A DNA stretch of 64,000 bases from Grifola frondosa. Its lineage: Eukaryota; Basidiomycota; Agaricomycetes; Polyporales; Grifolaceae. Positions 24,401-36,007 of this stretch are shown piece after piece; within the stretch, counting starts at the first letter, position 1, and the number at the start of each line of letters is the position of its first letter. Made by a program: the position numbers and the translations under genes. The notes beneath the pieces are model-generated. The model was not told where the DNA came from, did not search any database, and worked only from the letters and a program-made list of their open reading frames with translations. The stretch is from NCBI GenBank assembly GCA_001683735.1, contig LUGG01000015.1, forward strand, positions 744,001 to 808,000. Reading direction: 5' to 3'.

Positions 24401-26298
24401 CACTCAAAGCTCGCTCGGAGGAAAATTCCGGATGACATACTTACCTCCGACTCTAGGGCACTCAAGAATCTTTCGCGCCGCATCTCCGTGCAATGTGCAG
24501 CCATGTAATAATAGAACCCCGGATGCTGCAGTGCCTGGGTAGGATTCAAACCTAGGACACGCATCGCGTCAATTGCCATCTGCGAGTTCTCAGCCGCTTG
24601 CACTGCTACGGTGGCGGCCGATGGTGAAGGCGTGGCGTGTTGAGTCGGTATCTTGAGCGTCGAGCGCGTCCCCTGTTCGAGCAGCTCGGCGAACACACGG
24701 TGCCTGTGTGACTAATCAGTGCACGAACAAACCAGTCGACGGTAATTTACGGACTGCCGAGCCAGCCAGCTCCAAAACTCAAACGTCTCTTCCCCGATAC
24801 CCCAGCCTCGCGAGAAATCCGCAAACTTCCGCATGTGGCTATTATGATGTGAAAGCGCAAGTGCGTGTTCGTTGTTGTATAGATACAGCTTCACTATCTG
24901 CAGGGCAGACGTCATGCATCGTCCGCGTTGCTGCCGCATCAAAACACATACCTTCAAGCTGATGCAGTCCGCGAGCACCTTCGCTTCTGCCCACCGTTTC
25001 GTCCGAGGCGGCAAGATAGCGGTGGAGCCGAACATGACGAGCAAGGAAGAGTACGAGTCCTGATAGTGTCTGTCACCGAGATTTAGACGTGATGACGCGC
25101 TCCACGCAGAGTCGAGCTTACTTCAACGCGACTTCGTCTTCTCCTCTGAACTCGGCGAAGCACGCCATCTTATATTCGTACCTGACGGTCCATCCCTCGG
25201 CCTCAGTGGACGGGCCGTTCCCGCACCCGCAGCATGAGGCATGGGATACGACGAATTAGCTTGAGAATGGCGGTTGCGCTTTCGGCGTACGCGTTTCGAG
25301 TGAGTGGTGTAATACTCGAGCGCGGGTTCATACAAGGCTTCCTGAAGACTAAGCAGAGGTCAGAAGGCATGAGAATGAGTCTTAGAAGCCGCACCTCCGT
25401 ACAAAGTCACCGATCTCCGACTGACTGACGGGACTCAAGACGAACAGCGCTGCACGCGGATCGAGGCCGCTCTGTCTGCGAATGTATGTCAAACGAGCAT
25501 CCAAGGACGGATCATCTATCGCATGTCAATACGAGGAAGTAGATGCGCTAGCTACACACCCACCTAGCATGCGCCTGCTCGCCATGAGCACGACCGTCAA
25601 CTTGATACCCCGTTCGTTGGTGATCCGCTTTCTCTGAGAGATCTCGGCCGACAGCTCCGTGTCCCTGCGACGTTCCTCTGCCTCTTTCTCGCGGTCTCTG
25701 TCAGGGTCATGTCCGTCCGGCGGCGGGCGTGACGGATGCGTTGGGGACTCGTAGATGCGGGTGAACATGACGAACACGGACGGTACAAGCGTTGTGTGCT
25801 TGCGCACCCATATTGGGGCAATTAAGCCGTCAGGATACAGCGGTGAAGAGGGCGTGAGGGGCGACAACGGCGAATGAGATACATTGTGCTGCGGGTCTTC
25901 TGGATGAAGCAATTTACGAGGGGGAAAGCGGACATCCTGGACATTGTCATAATCTGCCGGTGAGATCTTCAAGGTCACACGCACCTTGTCCACCAAGATA
26001 ATTTGGAAAGTCTTGGACTTTTCCGGTTGCCAGATGCTAGCCTTTCTCTGAGAGATAAGAGCATCCCGTAGTCGGACGGCGAGCACGGCGAAAGGGTCTG
26101 ATTCTTTGATTGTAGGGCTGCCGGTGTCGCTGGTGTTGCTGATGTCGCTGGTGCCGCTGGTGGTGCTGGCGTCGCCGGTGTTGCTGGCGTTGCTGGCGTC
26201 ATAGGCGTCTCTGGCATTGTTGACGTTAGGACATTCAACCCAGCGACGAACATGACTGGTGCCAATTGCACCAGTAGCTCCGGAGGATAAGAGTTCAT
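21445..26298 (-). CDS. TRAPPC11: TRAPP complex subunit TRAPPC11 (foie gras)
   Basis: A large multi-exon gene for a TRAPPIII tethering-complex subunit that acts in ER-to-Golgi traffic and autophagy. The N-terminus is MNSYPPELLVQLAPVMFVAG. Next come RLRDALISQRKASIWQPEK and RFPPRKLLHP, then the foie-gras domain with SSLLVMFGSTAI, NNEHALALSHHNSHMRKF, GWGIGEETFEFWSWLARQ and HPGFYYYMAAHC. The C-terminal half is beta-sandwich, ending ..AVILVLP as in Gryzun-type tails. Near the start a 9-bp-type repeat (26110-26215) encodes a run of Thr-Pro-Ala triplets. The frame slips by one base between this repeat and KESDPFAVLAVRLR. Exons are separated by short introns throughout; individual borders were not all resolved. 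It ends 213 bp before the next gene on the same strand. Confidence 0.9.
26110..26215. repeat. Coding microsatellite in TRAPPC11
   Basis: Imperfect tandem 9-mers of the type ggtgttgct/ggtgtcgct. On the minus strand they encode repeated Ala-Thr-Pro triplets in the variable linker after the TRAPPC11 N-terminal motif. A 1-nt frame slip follows it. Confidence 0.7.
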
Positions 26299-27212
26299 CT
26301 TATCACGAAATAATCACGACTCAGCCCCAAGAATAACTCGTAGAAAAGTATACAAATTGACGGTGATGATGGTGAGCAATTAAGATCCACTTCATGAAGT
26401 TTGGCTTTGTTTGTAGTAGGAACGAATACTCCAGGGCCCAAAAGTATCATTAGAGGCCCAGTAGGAAAGCTGAAGCTTGCAGACTCACAAGGCGTTGAAG
26501 ATACATACTAGGGATGAAATCTATGTATCTGCATTATCAATAGTACTTGCAAAACTGGCCGCGCCGTGCATTGTCTAGTAGCATACTCAATTCCAGATTT
26601 AAAAAATGCACAAACAGAGCCGAAAGACCGTCAAAATCATAGCACATACTTATTTCAGTCCCGTGTTCGGTCACGTCCCATGTAAAGAAAATATCGTGTT
26701 TTTTTTTTTTTTTTTTGGGGGGGGCACACGACCACTATGTTTCAACTCATCCCAGGGAGCACGGAATTAGTCGTATGAAAATGAAGACAAGCTGGTTATC
26801 TGGCTACTCACAAAGGCCAAATTTTAAATCATCGAGGTCCTCTATTATCCCCAGAAATATGGGAATCGTGCGAGGCATGCCAAACACTCTTGAAACAGGA
26901 CGAATGAACTTGCTCTAAAGCCCACGAGCTCCGGAAGGACTCAAACAAGGCAGGCGAGTTGTGGGCATGACCGTGTGTCAGTCTCATGAATGCATGCAGT
27001 ATTTATTTCCCAGCTGGGGATCATGGGTACTGAATATAAGAAATGAGTGCGTGAGCGTGTAACTGACCATCTTAGCTTGAATCCAGATGTTCCGGCAAAA
27101 TCCGACTGACAAAACTAACAGGGTAGTCCCACAAATCCTCAAGGAGATACAAAGAGATACAGTATAGATGTATAACAAACAACCAGATAAGAATACAGTA
27201 CAGCAAATGCTG
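26299..27212. other. Intergenic region with T18-G8 tract
   Basis: About 900 bp between the TRAPPC11 start and the stop of the acidic protein gene. It holds a run of 18 T (26699-26716) followed directly by 8 G (26717-26724). The rest is AT-rich with only short frames, no recognised RNA gene or element. Confidence 0.5.
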
Positions 27213-30200
27213 CTACCTGCCACCCTCCTTAATGGATTTGTCACCTGATGTGGTTGTGCGAAGACGACGCTTCTTCATCCCGCTATTATCAGCCTGAGTT
27301 TCGGCGACCTCTTCTCGTTGACGTTTGATGCCTCTATCTCTTCTCCGTCTGGGACGAGGTTGTTCCTCATCAGAAGACCCTCCCGTGGGGTTCTCGTCAG
27401 GCTTGTATGTAGCCGTATCAACACCTAGCTTCTTGCCTCGTCGAGGATGCATTTGATGAACAGTCAGAGCGACCGTTTTGTCCGTCGAGTCCACGGACTC
27501 AGATTCAACCGCCGTCTCGACCGGATCTGGATGCGTATCTTTCTGCCGCTTGGGAGTGGGCTCTTCGTCATCATCCAGGTCACTTAAATCACTTTCCGAG
27601 AACGACGCAGATCTGTCTTTGCTGACCGTCGGTGGGATCTAGAACTTCCAGCTACCGATGCAGATTCAAAAAGAGATGGAGCTTCCATTGCCCGAGTGCT
27701 TTCCGATGGACGAGGGCTTGCAGCAGGGAGCTTACGCGCCGAGAGTGACTCCCTATGTGACAACCTGGGTTCTCCACGTGGGACCTTCGCCTCTTCAAAT
27801 GTTCTCCTGGTTGAACAAGATAGAAGACCTCTTGTTCCCGGAGGAGGTCTACACCAACAAGCTGCCGGAGGATGCCGATCAAGTATGGGCTGAAATCTAA
27901 TGACTCAACATCACGGATCAATCGTGAGGCATCATCGGATGTGACTTCGCCGAGGTCTTGAATATGCTGCTCTTCCATCAATTCCCCGTCGCTAAGGGAG
28001 CAACCGGGGACAACAAAATAGACCAACGGTCCATCCTCTTCACGGGGCAAGCTAACTTTATGGAAGCGGCAGTTTGAGCGGGTAGCTGGAGAACTGGGCA
28101 ATGGGGAACGGGTGGCCGGTTGAGAGGGACCAGCCTCCGTTACGTTTCGCTCTACGACGTCAGTAGATGCGGTTGGGGCCGAACGACAGTGCGTTGTTGT
28201 GTGGTCTGTGCGGCAGCCGGCGCCGGACGTCCATGATGGTGATGGAGTATTCCTTGAACGAAGGGTGGCGGAGGCATCCGCGTCAGTGTCGGTGAAGGGA
28301 TCGTATCAGCGGACTGCGTGCTCGGAGTGTTGGATACAATAGAGGATGAGCGAGATGTATGACGGCTGAAGGGAACCAGACCATCTAGCTTCGGTATACT
28401 GGCTCCCGACTTGATAGATGCGCCCTCGCTGTCTTGACTGGCAGAAGCACGGTCTTCGGCATCGATCGCAGGCTCTGCCTTTTGCTTTCCTTTGGCCTTA
28501 CGGGTGTAGGTGCGCTTCGCCTTCGCTGGAGAACGTAGTTGATCGACTAGATTCCCCTTTGCAGCCATGGAGCGAGTAAGCCGAGGAGGAAGAATGGGAG
28601 GTGATTCGCGTTTGCGCTTTAGGTTGCGCGTGGATGAATCTGGAATTTGCCCTTGATCAACGTCAGATTGTGGAGTTGTCTTCACTGGAGACGTGGGTTC
28701 CCGAAGATGGTCATCGTTCTCGCTCTTTGCAGAACCATTCGGTGATGCATCACGCGGTCTGCGCGTAGAGTGAGTGCAAGCAGACTGATTTTTCAAAACG
28801 TCAACTTACTTCGCTGAAGCTCGCAGATCCTCTGTATTCTCCGTCACTTCATGCCCAACAGAGACTGGGATATCTTCGACAGCACCAGGGGCGACTTTGC
28901 TATCACTTCCCATGAGCCTGAACGGGTCTGTTTCGGTTATCTTCAGAGCCTTCTCCTCTTCTACCACAGGTTCCGGCAGAACAGCGTCATTATGATGCGC
29001 GACATAGTCCGGATCCAGTTCGCCATCCGCATCTGCATCTACGTCTCCAGGAAGCTCAGCATCACGCGAGGCTTTGGAACCTCCAGCAGGACGTTGAGAG
29101 ACAGGTTTCTCAGTCGAAGCCTCGACGGAGCGGCTCGTTTCCAGAGTGACATTAGTACTCGCAACTTCAGGGAGATCCGGTAGTTCGGCACCATCTGCTT
29201 CGTCGACATTCTCCTTGAGGGCTACAAAATCTATATGTCAGCGAACAAACACTCGTCACCAAGTTCTGCCACGAACTGGTGTTTTTTCCTTCTTCTGTGA
29301 TGGAAGGAATACTTTCAACTTGATCTGCTATTGGGGTAGCCGTATACTCGTCGCATTCGCGTGCATTCGAGGTCTCGGGCACTGTCATGCTTCCCGCTAG
29401 ATCGTTGGTCTCCAAGTCGGCATCTTCGCTGCTAGCCGTAGAATGCTCAGATCCGCCATCAGGCAGAGGTGTAAATAGACCGCTGAAACCCTGCCCCCAA
29501 GGCCGCGTAATAGAGTTGTGGCAGGAAGCACTGGGCTGGCAGTCTCACTGAGACTGAAGGCGGCGCTAGGTGACTCATCGCGTCCGGATTCACTGTTTGC
29601 GGGACTAGGAGAGACGGGAGTGTGAGAGATGCTGGTAGGATCAGGAACGGTGGGGTCTGCAGAAACAGGCATTGGAATGCCAGAGCTGGCTATAGCCTTA
29701 GCCTCGACGACATCTACCTCCTGATCTGGCCGAGGATGTTCATCCTGCGATTGAGGGGCGTTGGTCACCTCTTCAGCGACGCGCTCGGAACGGGAGGGGG
29801 GTATTGCACTGGGAGTTACGATGGGCTTCACAGAATTGTCAGAGGATTCCGCCATAGGAACATCAAAGGAGGCCATCGGAGCCGAATATTCAGGGGACTG
29901 TGGGCGGCGATCCAGTTCATGCGGGTGGATCACAAATTTCCGTCAGAATATATATATCATAGGGATACACGAACATACCGGTGTGCGATGACCTTCGGTA
30001 TGCGGTTCTTCAACAGTATAATCAATCTCAACCGTTCCCGCATCGCTGTGGAGCGAGACCACATCGTCCGGACTTTCAGATATGCCACGATCCGACTGAA
30101 GAGAAATGTCGTCTGTTTCTGTCACCACGTAATCCGTGATGGATTGCAAGTACGTTGGCGAAGGAGATCTGGATTGATCAGCGAATGTGCGGCCGATCTC

Positions 30201-32540
30201 TGACTCCTGAATTATGAATCGTATGATCAATCAAGGGGAGAACACAAATTTGATCACACGTGCCTGGGTCCTCCCTTCAGTAACGACTTCCTCGACTTGA
30301 TATTCCATCGAGAATGAGATAGAAGTATCTCCTGCGACAGATGTGACATCGATGTCTTCCTCTTCGCGCGAAGCTTCGTGAAGGACATCTAAAACTTCCT
30401 CTACTTCCGTTACGATACCCTCTAGCACCTCTTCAACGGTTGGCATGACAGAGGGATCATTTGGGATATGCGGTTCATCATCTTCATAATGATCTGCTTT
30501 TGGCGCAATGTGGTTGGTTGCTTCCACTGCAGCCACATGAGGGAGCAACTCCGGGGGCGTTATGTCCTCATCGATGTTCATCGATGGAGAACGTCTTTCT
30601 GGATGTGGCCCGAAGAATTTGGAGGCCTTCGCTGGCAAATCGCCAAAATCAGCGCCAGGGGACTCACGGGCTCAAAGATCTGTTTTTTTGTTCATATATC
30701 CTGAAGTCTCCTGTGTTGTCGTGTATGTATCGAGCTCTGTGAAAAATTCGACTCCAGTGTCAGGTTGCTCAACGATGTCCTCTTCGGAATGAATTAATTT
30801 TCAGGAGTTTTCATGAAATATGAAAAGGACATACCGGTAGAATCAAGCATAACAGAAGAACGGTCTGCGACAGTACTCTCAACGAGACTTTCGCTTTGAG
30901 TCGCGGGAACGTCATCAGTGTAGACCACGCTAGTATCTGATCCCTCGTCATCCTCGTCGTCACTAATCTCGACAATTTCGTGGATGGGTACTTCATCCTC
31001 ATCAGAAACTTCCAGGTGACCGGAGTGCGTTGCCGTCCGACCAGAGCTAAAAGCCGGAGGCCAATTCCAGTCAACATGATTGCGCAGTGTGGTCGGCGGA
31101 GGCGAGCGTTCTTGTTGCGGCTCCTCATGATGGGGTGAACCTGGAAGCAGCAAGAAAACATGAAAATGCTGACATCTACACGTCAAGGATTAACGCACCG
31201 GTAGCAACAACCTCCTCAATTTCGTCATCGTCCAGGTCCTCATATAGATGCTCTAGTACATCTACATCCGCATGATCAGACGCTTCAGCGTCCAACGTTT
31301 GCGCGTCTTGCGTTTTCAACTCGTCAGAAACACCTGGTATGAATACCGGTGTGTCACTTTCGTCCTCCTCTCCGGGAAGTGCGTGAGCATTAACGCTCTC
31401 TGCCGCATCTGCTCGCACATCTCCTCCGGAATAAAAGTCTTCTGCATAAGTGCGTGGCCCCGTCCAAGCATCGCTCAGCTCAGTTGGCTGGACGGCGACT
31501 TTTGCAGGGGGAAACGCTGCTAGAGAATAAGCCTATGCCTCACCAAACTAATACGGACTTACGTTCATCCTCTTCTTCCGCCTGTTCTGATTGGACGTCG
31601 ATAATCTGCTCCACCGCTCTGACATCGCCACCTGAGTAGAAATCTTCTGCGTACGTGCTCGGGCCTGCCCACGCGTCATTGAGTACCGGAGGTTGAGTTG
31701 CACCCTCCGGAGGCGGAAACACTGTTATAGAATTAGTACTAGTGTGGAAAAATAGGCGTATCCGCTTACAGTCCACTTCCTCTTCTCCTTGTTCCGCATC
31801 AACATCAATGATCTCAGCGGCAGGGGCATCACCGCCTGAGTAGAAATCTTCAGCATACGTACTTGGACCAGCCCACGCGTTCCTCCAATTCCGGAGGTTG
31901 ATGTGGCATTTCGGTGGCGGGAACGCTGTGAAGATGTCAAGGTCTGTCTATCAACTGCTGAATGAATGTACGAACTGCTCGCTTCGACCTCCGCTTGCTC
32001 TTGCTCATCCTCCTCATCCTCCTCACGTTCACCATCATCGGTGACCGCGTCTTCTTCAGCATCGTCACGGTCGGGGACTTCGTGGGTGCGGACAACGTCC
32101 GCGTCGCTTTCGTCGTCTGAGAGAATCTCAATGACCTCCTCTGAGCCCTGCCGGCCTCCACGTTCCTCAGACTCATCCGAATAAATAGAGTCCTCATTGG
32201 AGTCAGAGTGCACATCTTCATCTACCTCTGTCGCCCTCTCCTTGCCTTTTGCGGCGCGACGAGCTTTCATCTCCGCGAAAGAGTCTTCCACCACATCCTC
32301 ATAAGCATCCTTGGCGGCTTCACATTTAAGCCCTCATGTCTTGGTGTCCTGGGGATCTCCTCCCTTCCGAGAGCATGCCTGAGCGCACTAGTGATGTCTC
32401 CAATCCACGCGTCGAACTGTGGCTGGGTGAATTTATCAAAAGGGTTGTGTATGGGGGTCTGGGGACTTTTTGCGAAGCGCGACAGGCGGCGTAGAATAAG
32501 GTGCGCGGGATAGGTCCGATGTCGAGGATGGAGTCACCAT
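27213..32540 (-). CDS. Large acidic, Ser-rich protein of unknown function
   Basis: A multi-exon gene, read as one locus from ATG 32540 to TAG 27213, though two adjacent genes are not excluded. The N-terminus (FDKFTQPQFDAWIGDITSA) is followed by long Asp/Glu-rich stretches (EDEEDEQEQAEVEAS) and an exon present in three tandem copies. Central parts are Ser/Thr/Pro-rich and probably disordered. Near the C-terminus there is one compact block, CRFHKVSLPREEDGP .. FVVPGCSLSDGELMEE .. LIGILRQLVGVDLLREQEVF, which I believe is a conserved fungal domain but cannot name. The end is basic (RPRRRRDRGIKRQ..), suggesting a nuclear location. Several 1-nt frame slips occur, for example near 27800, 27640, 32320 and 32460. 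I do not assign a function. Confidence 0.6.
31330..31935 (-). repeat. Triplicated exon inside the acidic protein gene
   Basis: Three consecutive exons encode the same motif, AW(A/T)GP(S/R)TYAEDFYSGGD, at about 31820-31884, 31615-31680 and 31418-31472, a period of about 205 bp including the intron. Each copy starts after an intron with (A/V)FPP and ends in an acidic stretch. Introns between them are about 47-49 nt and in the same phase. This indicates tandem duplication of an exon with its intron. Confidence 0.8.
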
Positions 32541-32843
32541 CTGGAAAAGTTAGAATGTCTGTGGAGATGAGAAGTGGCACTGAAATAAGGATGGGTAATT
32601 ACTAAGGATATTGCGTCAGATAAGTACTTAATTTTGATTGAAATATACTTAATAAGTACATTTCAGGGGGGCCTGGAGAATCACGTGATGCGGCCCAGTA
32701 GCTTAGCAGGCGGCTCTTGAGTCTTGCACAATCGAGCCTGCTTTGATTCGACCTATCTCTTCACAATTCGTACTAGAGGACGGTTTGCTATATATCAGGG
32801 TGCAGAGTACGCTGTTTAATCCGCCATTGCAGAAGATATCCCC
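32541..32843. promoter_or_regulatory. Divergent intergenic region
   Basis: These 303 bp separate the starts of the acidic protein gene (left, minus) and the arrestin gene (right, plus). A branch-point plus pyrimidine tract and CAG lie directly before ATG 32540 on the minus strand, so the acidic gene may have a 5'-UTR intron here. Confidence 0.4.
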
Positions 32844-35501
32844 ATGCCTAGTCAGATCAAAGGATCTACCCACAAGAATACGCTCGAGATCCGCCTCACA
32901 GAATCTGTGGTCTTTTTACGTGCTGGAGATGCTACTGGACGACATCGAACTATGTCGGCTGACGCACCGCCCGGTATGCTTCGAGGCTTGCTAACGCTGA
33001 CACTTGTCAAGCCAACACGGATATCGAGCATTGAGATCGACCTTGTCGGAAAGACAACTACAGCTTGGCCAGAAGGTGAGCGCATCTTGGTCTTTCAAGA
33101 ATGCCCAGCATTCCTCAGCTTTTTCAGGGGTTGGTGCGCGACGAATTGAGATAACGGAGGAGCACGATGTTTATCTCAGTCCTATGTCTTCTTCCGCGCA
33201 AGCTCGGCTTCTGCCTCTAACACCCGCCGCACACTATCTGTTGGCCCAGGTCTCGCGCTCGATCACGACGACGAGGACCATTCAGAGCAGTCCAGCATCG
33301 CACATCAAGATATTCGTCTTGATGGCCCACCTATTGAGACCCCGCGAATAAACAGGCGCCATATGAGTGTGGATCAGACGCACTACCACCGCAGCTTCGT
33401 CTCGCACGTCGAGAGCACAACACAGGAGCCGCTCACTCCACCATATTCTCCAGAGCCGGGTCCAAGCACATCTGTTATGCAGCGCTCTTCGATGGGCACC
33501 ATGAACGAGTCTCCCGCACAAAGTCTGGAGGACTTCAGGCGGACATTCAGGACGGGTCTGGAAACGGAACAAAGTAGTGAGTGTCACGTCTCACGCCAAT
33601 AATCTTGCTGACGCCAATAGGTTTGTCCTCGGTAGCGCGCGGACGTTCACACTCACGGCCCAGCGGGTCATCATCGTGAGTTTGCGCTCACCGCATGAGG
33701 CGCCGGATTCGCGGCGTGTGAGCTTGAGCTTTGACGAAGATCGTGATTTCATCACGGGCAGCAGCCGGCGATCCCAGTCGACGGTCACGACATCTCCGCC
33801 AGTAGACCGCGGGCACCATCGACGGAGCCGGACTTGGGTAGTAATAGTGAAGAGACACTTCGGGGGCGGAAGCATAAACGGTTCACGTTCGCGAGCGCGC
33901 TTTTGGAGGCGATGAAGGACAGGGTGAGGTCAAAGTCGCCGCTGATAGATGGCGGGCGGGCGCGGAAGGAGACGTCACGCCTCCGCGGGGACGGACGCGG
34001 GATCGCAGCCCAGGATCACTGAGGCGCACGATGGATCCGGGAAAGGAGCGTGAATACATGCCGCAACACCAGAAGGAGCTCTCCACATTAGAACGCATGG
34101 GTGAGGCATTGGGGTTCGAAGTTGATGAGGGTCGAGAGTATGGAGACGGGTGGAAAGAGTTTCGTAAAGGTGTGTCAGGACGTTTGTGTCGTCGTGTGGC
34201 GCTGATCATGCGGCGCCAGGCGTGTACACGTATCCGATTTCGTTCGCGATCCCTGCAAGTTCACCGCCGAGCCTGAGCGTGGTTACGGTTCTGTGTTGTG
34301 GCGGCTGAAGGCATACGCGCATCGTCCCGGCACGTTCAAGTCCAAGCTTTCAGCTACTCAAGACATCACTGTTGTTGCAACGCCAGGCGAAGATGACACG
34401 GAAGAAATGAGAGCATTATTGTAGAGCGTCAGTGGGATACACAGATGCAGTATTTGATCACCGTGTCGGGACGCAGCTTCCCTATTGGCGGTGTTCTTCC
34501 GATCAGTCTGACGTTCATGCCCTGGACGAAAATGAAGATACATCGTATATCTGTCCTCATCGAAGGTACTGATCTTCGCAAGTCGGCCATTGTTTGTTCT
34601 GATCTCACATTCCCCAGAGCGTATCGATTACTGGACACAATTCAAGCGTATCGCACGGACTGACCCATCTCTCGAATAACCCTTCTTTCACTCAAATCTC
34701 CGCAGAAGGACGGTCCCCCAATCTTGCCACTCATTTCTGACGATCCAGAGGCCTTCCGACATTCACCCTTCTTCGAACTTCTTGGCCCAGATGATGACAT
34801 CAACGATTTTGCATCGAACTTAATGGGGCCGGGCCCGTGGAACCTTTGCAAGGATCTGCGGCTGCCCAAATCGTGCGAGCTCCTCCATACGACCAACAGA
34901 AATCGGCGTAGCAATATATCCATATCACACATGCTCAAGATCATCTTCCGGGTCGAGCGTGGCGACGACTACGCTCTTGACCCGCATACCGGAAAGCGCA
35001 AACTGTTCGACATCGTGGTGCAAACACCCGTCCACATTCTATCAGTTGAGTGGTTTGTCTGCAATTTGTCCATTGCAGCCGTTAACGCCTGCCATCATCT
35101 TTCTCACAGCATCTATGCAACCCCAATACATCGCGCTCCCCCCATATTCTCGATCCCTCGATGGCTCTTCTGCTGGTTCGGCAAACTCAGGTCCCTCACG
35201 AAGCATCGGAGTGCAGTCAGATAGCGACCTCTATGATCATTCATCCTCGGCACAGGTCGTCGCGACTGGGCGCCTGGATCGCATGTCCTCACTACTGTCT
35301 GCCGAGTCCGCAAGCAGCGCAGAGCACAGTCCAACAGCTAGCGTATTCACGTCGCCTCTCTCCCGGCAGGACTCTCTCCTCGACCGCACCGAACTGTTCG
35401 AGCGGCTCATTGCGGGTCAGGAGAGCGAGGTCGGAGAGGCTCCACCTTCTTACAACGCTGTCGTAGAGGCCCGACCGGCTCCCACAAATGCTTTACACTG
35501 A
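32844..35501 (+). CDS. Arrestin-related trafficking adaptor
   Basis: Starts MPSQIKGSTHKNTLEIRL, with an arrestin-N type beta-sandwich (LRGLLTLTLVKPTRISSIEIDLVGKTTTAW, then an EEHDVY..VFFR segment). A long Ser-rich disordered insert follows, then the arrestin-C half (YTYPISFAIP, VLWRLKAYAHRPG, LITVSGRSFPIGGVLPISLTF). The tail holds EAPPSYNAVVE; PPSY is a PPxY site bound by the WW domains of Rsp5/Nedd4 ubiquitin ligases. Such adaptors recruit the ligase to plasma-membrane transporters for endocytosis. Several short introns are present (one at about 33073-33126), and the frame slips by 1 nt near 33176 and again around 34000. The client transporter cannot be deduced, though a potassium transporter gene is next to it. 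Confidence 0.82.
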
Positions 35502-36007
35502 CGTCGAGGCTGGAAATGTAGTGCGTCTATCAGTGGTTCTTCTTGGGTAATAAGTCCTGAGGCTATTTATCATACTATAATCTATTCGCATCCGGCATCA
35601 TACCTCCTTACGGCGTTGAACCTATGTGCAACCCCCCTACGCTCACTACTCGATCTTAATTTTTCTGCCGCGGACAGGACAGTATCTCGAAAGATTGAAA
35701 GATTGTATAGACAGCAGGATTATAGAGGACGAGCAGCGTCATCTAACATGTATTCCATGCACAAAACGACTACTTTCACCATCTTGAATCCATAAGTGGA
35801 TTCACATGCGAAATCTGACGAACTCCTGAATGAGATGGATGATGAATACATTGCATTTGAAGCTTGAATGTGTCGTGAATAAAATGTGTTATAGTACAAT
35901 TGTTGATAGTGATTATATTACGCAGCTATATGCTTATCATGATGCGACCTGTGCCTCTTCGTCTACTAATCTATTAGCCCGTCGTTGTAAGTCATCGGCC
36001 CCTTGTT
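35502..36007. other. Intergenic, convergent 3' ends
   Basis: AT-rich spacer between the arrestin and TRK stop codons. No gene or repeat recognised. Confidence 0.5.

Noticed and set aside
26699..26724. T18-G8 tract as a functional element
   Set aside because: Homopolymer runs of this kind are common in intergenic DNA and are error-prone in sequencing; nothing nearby depends on it.
27658..27900. Plus-strand open frame (80 codons) as a gene
   Set aside because: It lies antisense to the conserved LRQLVGVDLLREQEVF block, which explains its openness.
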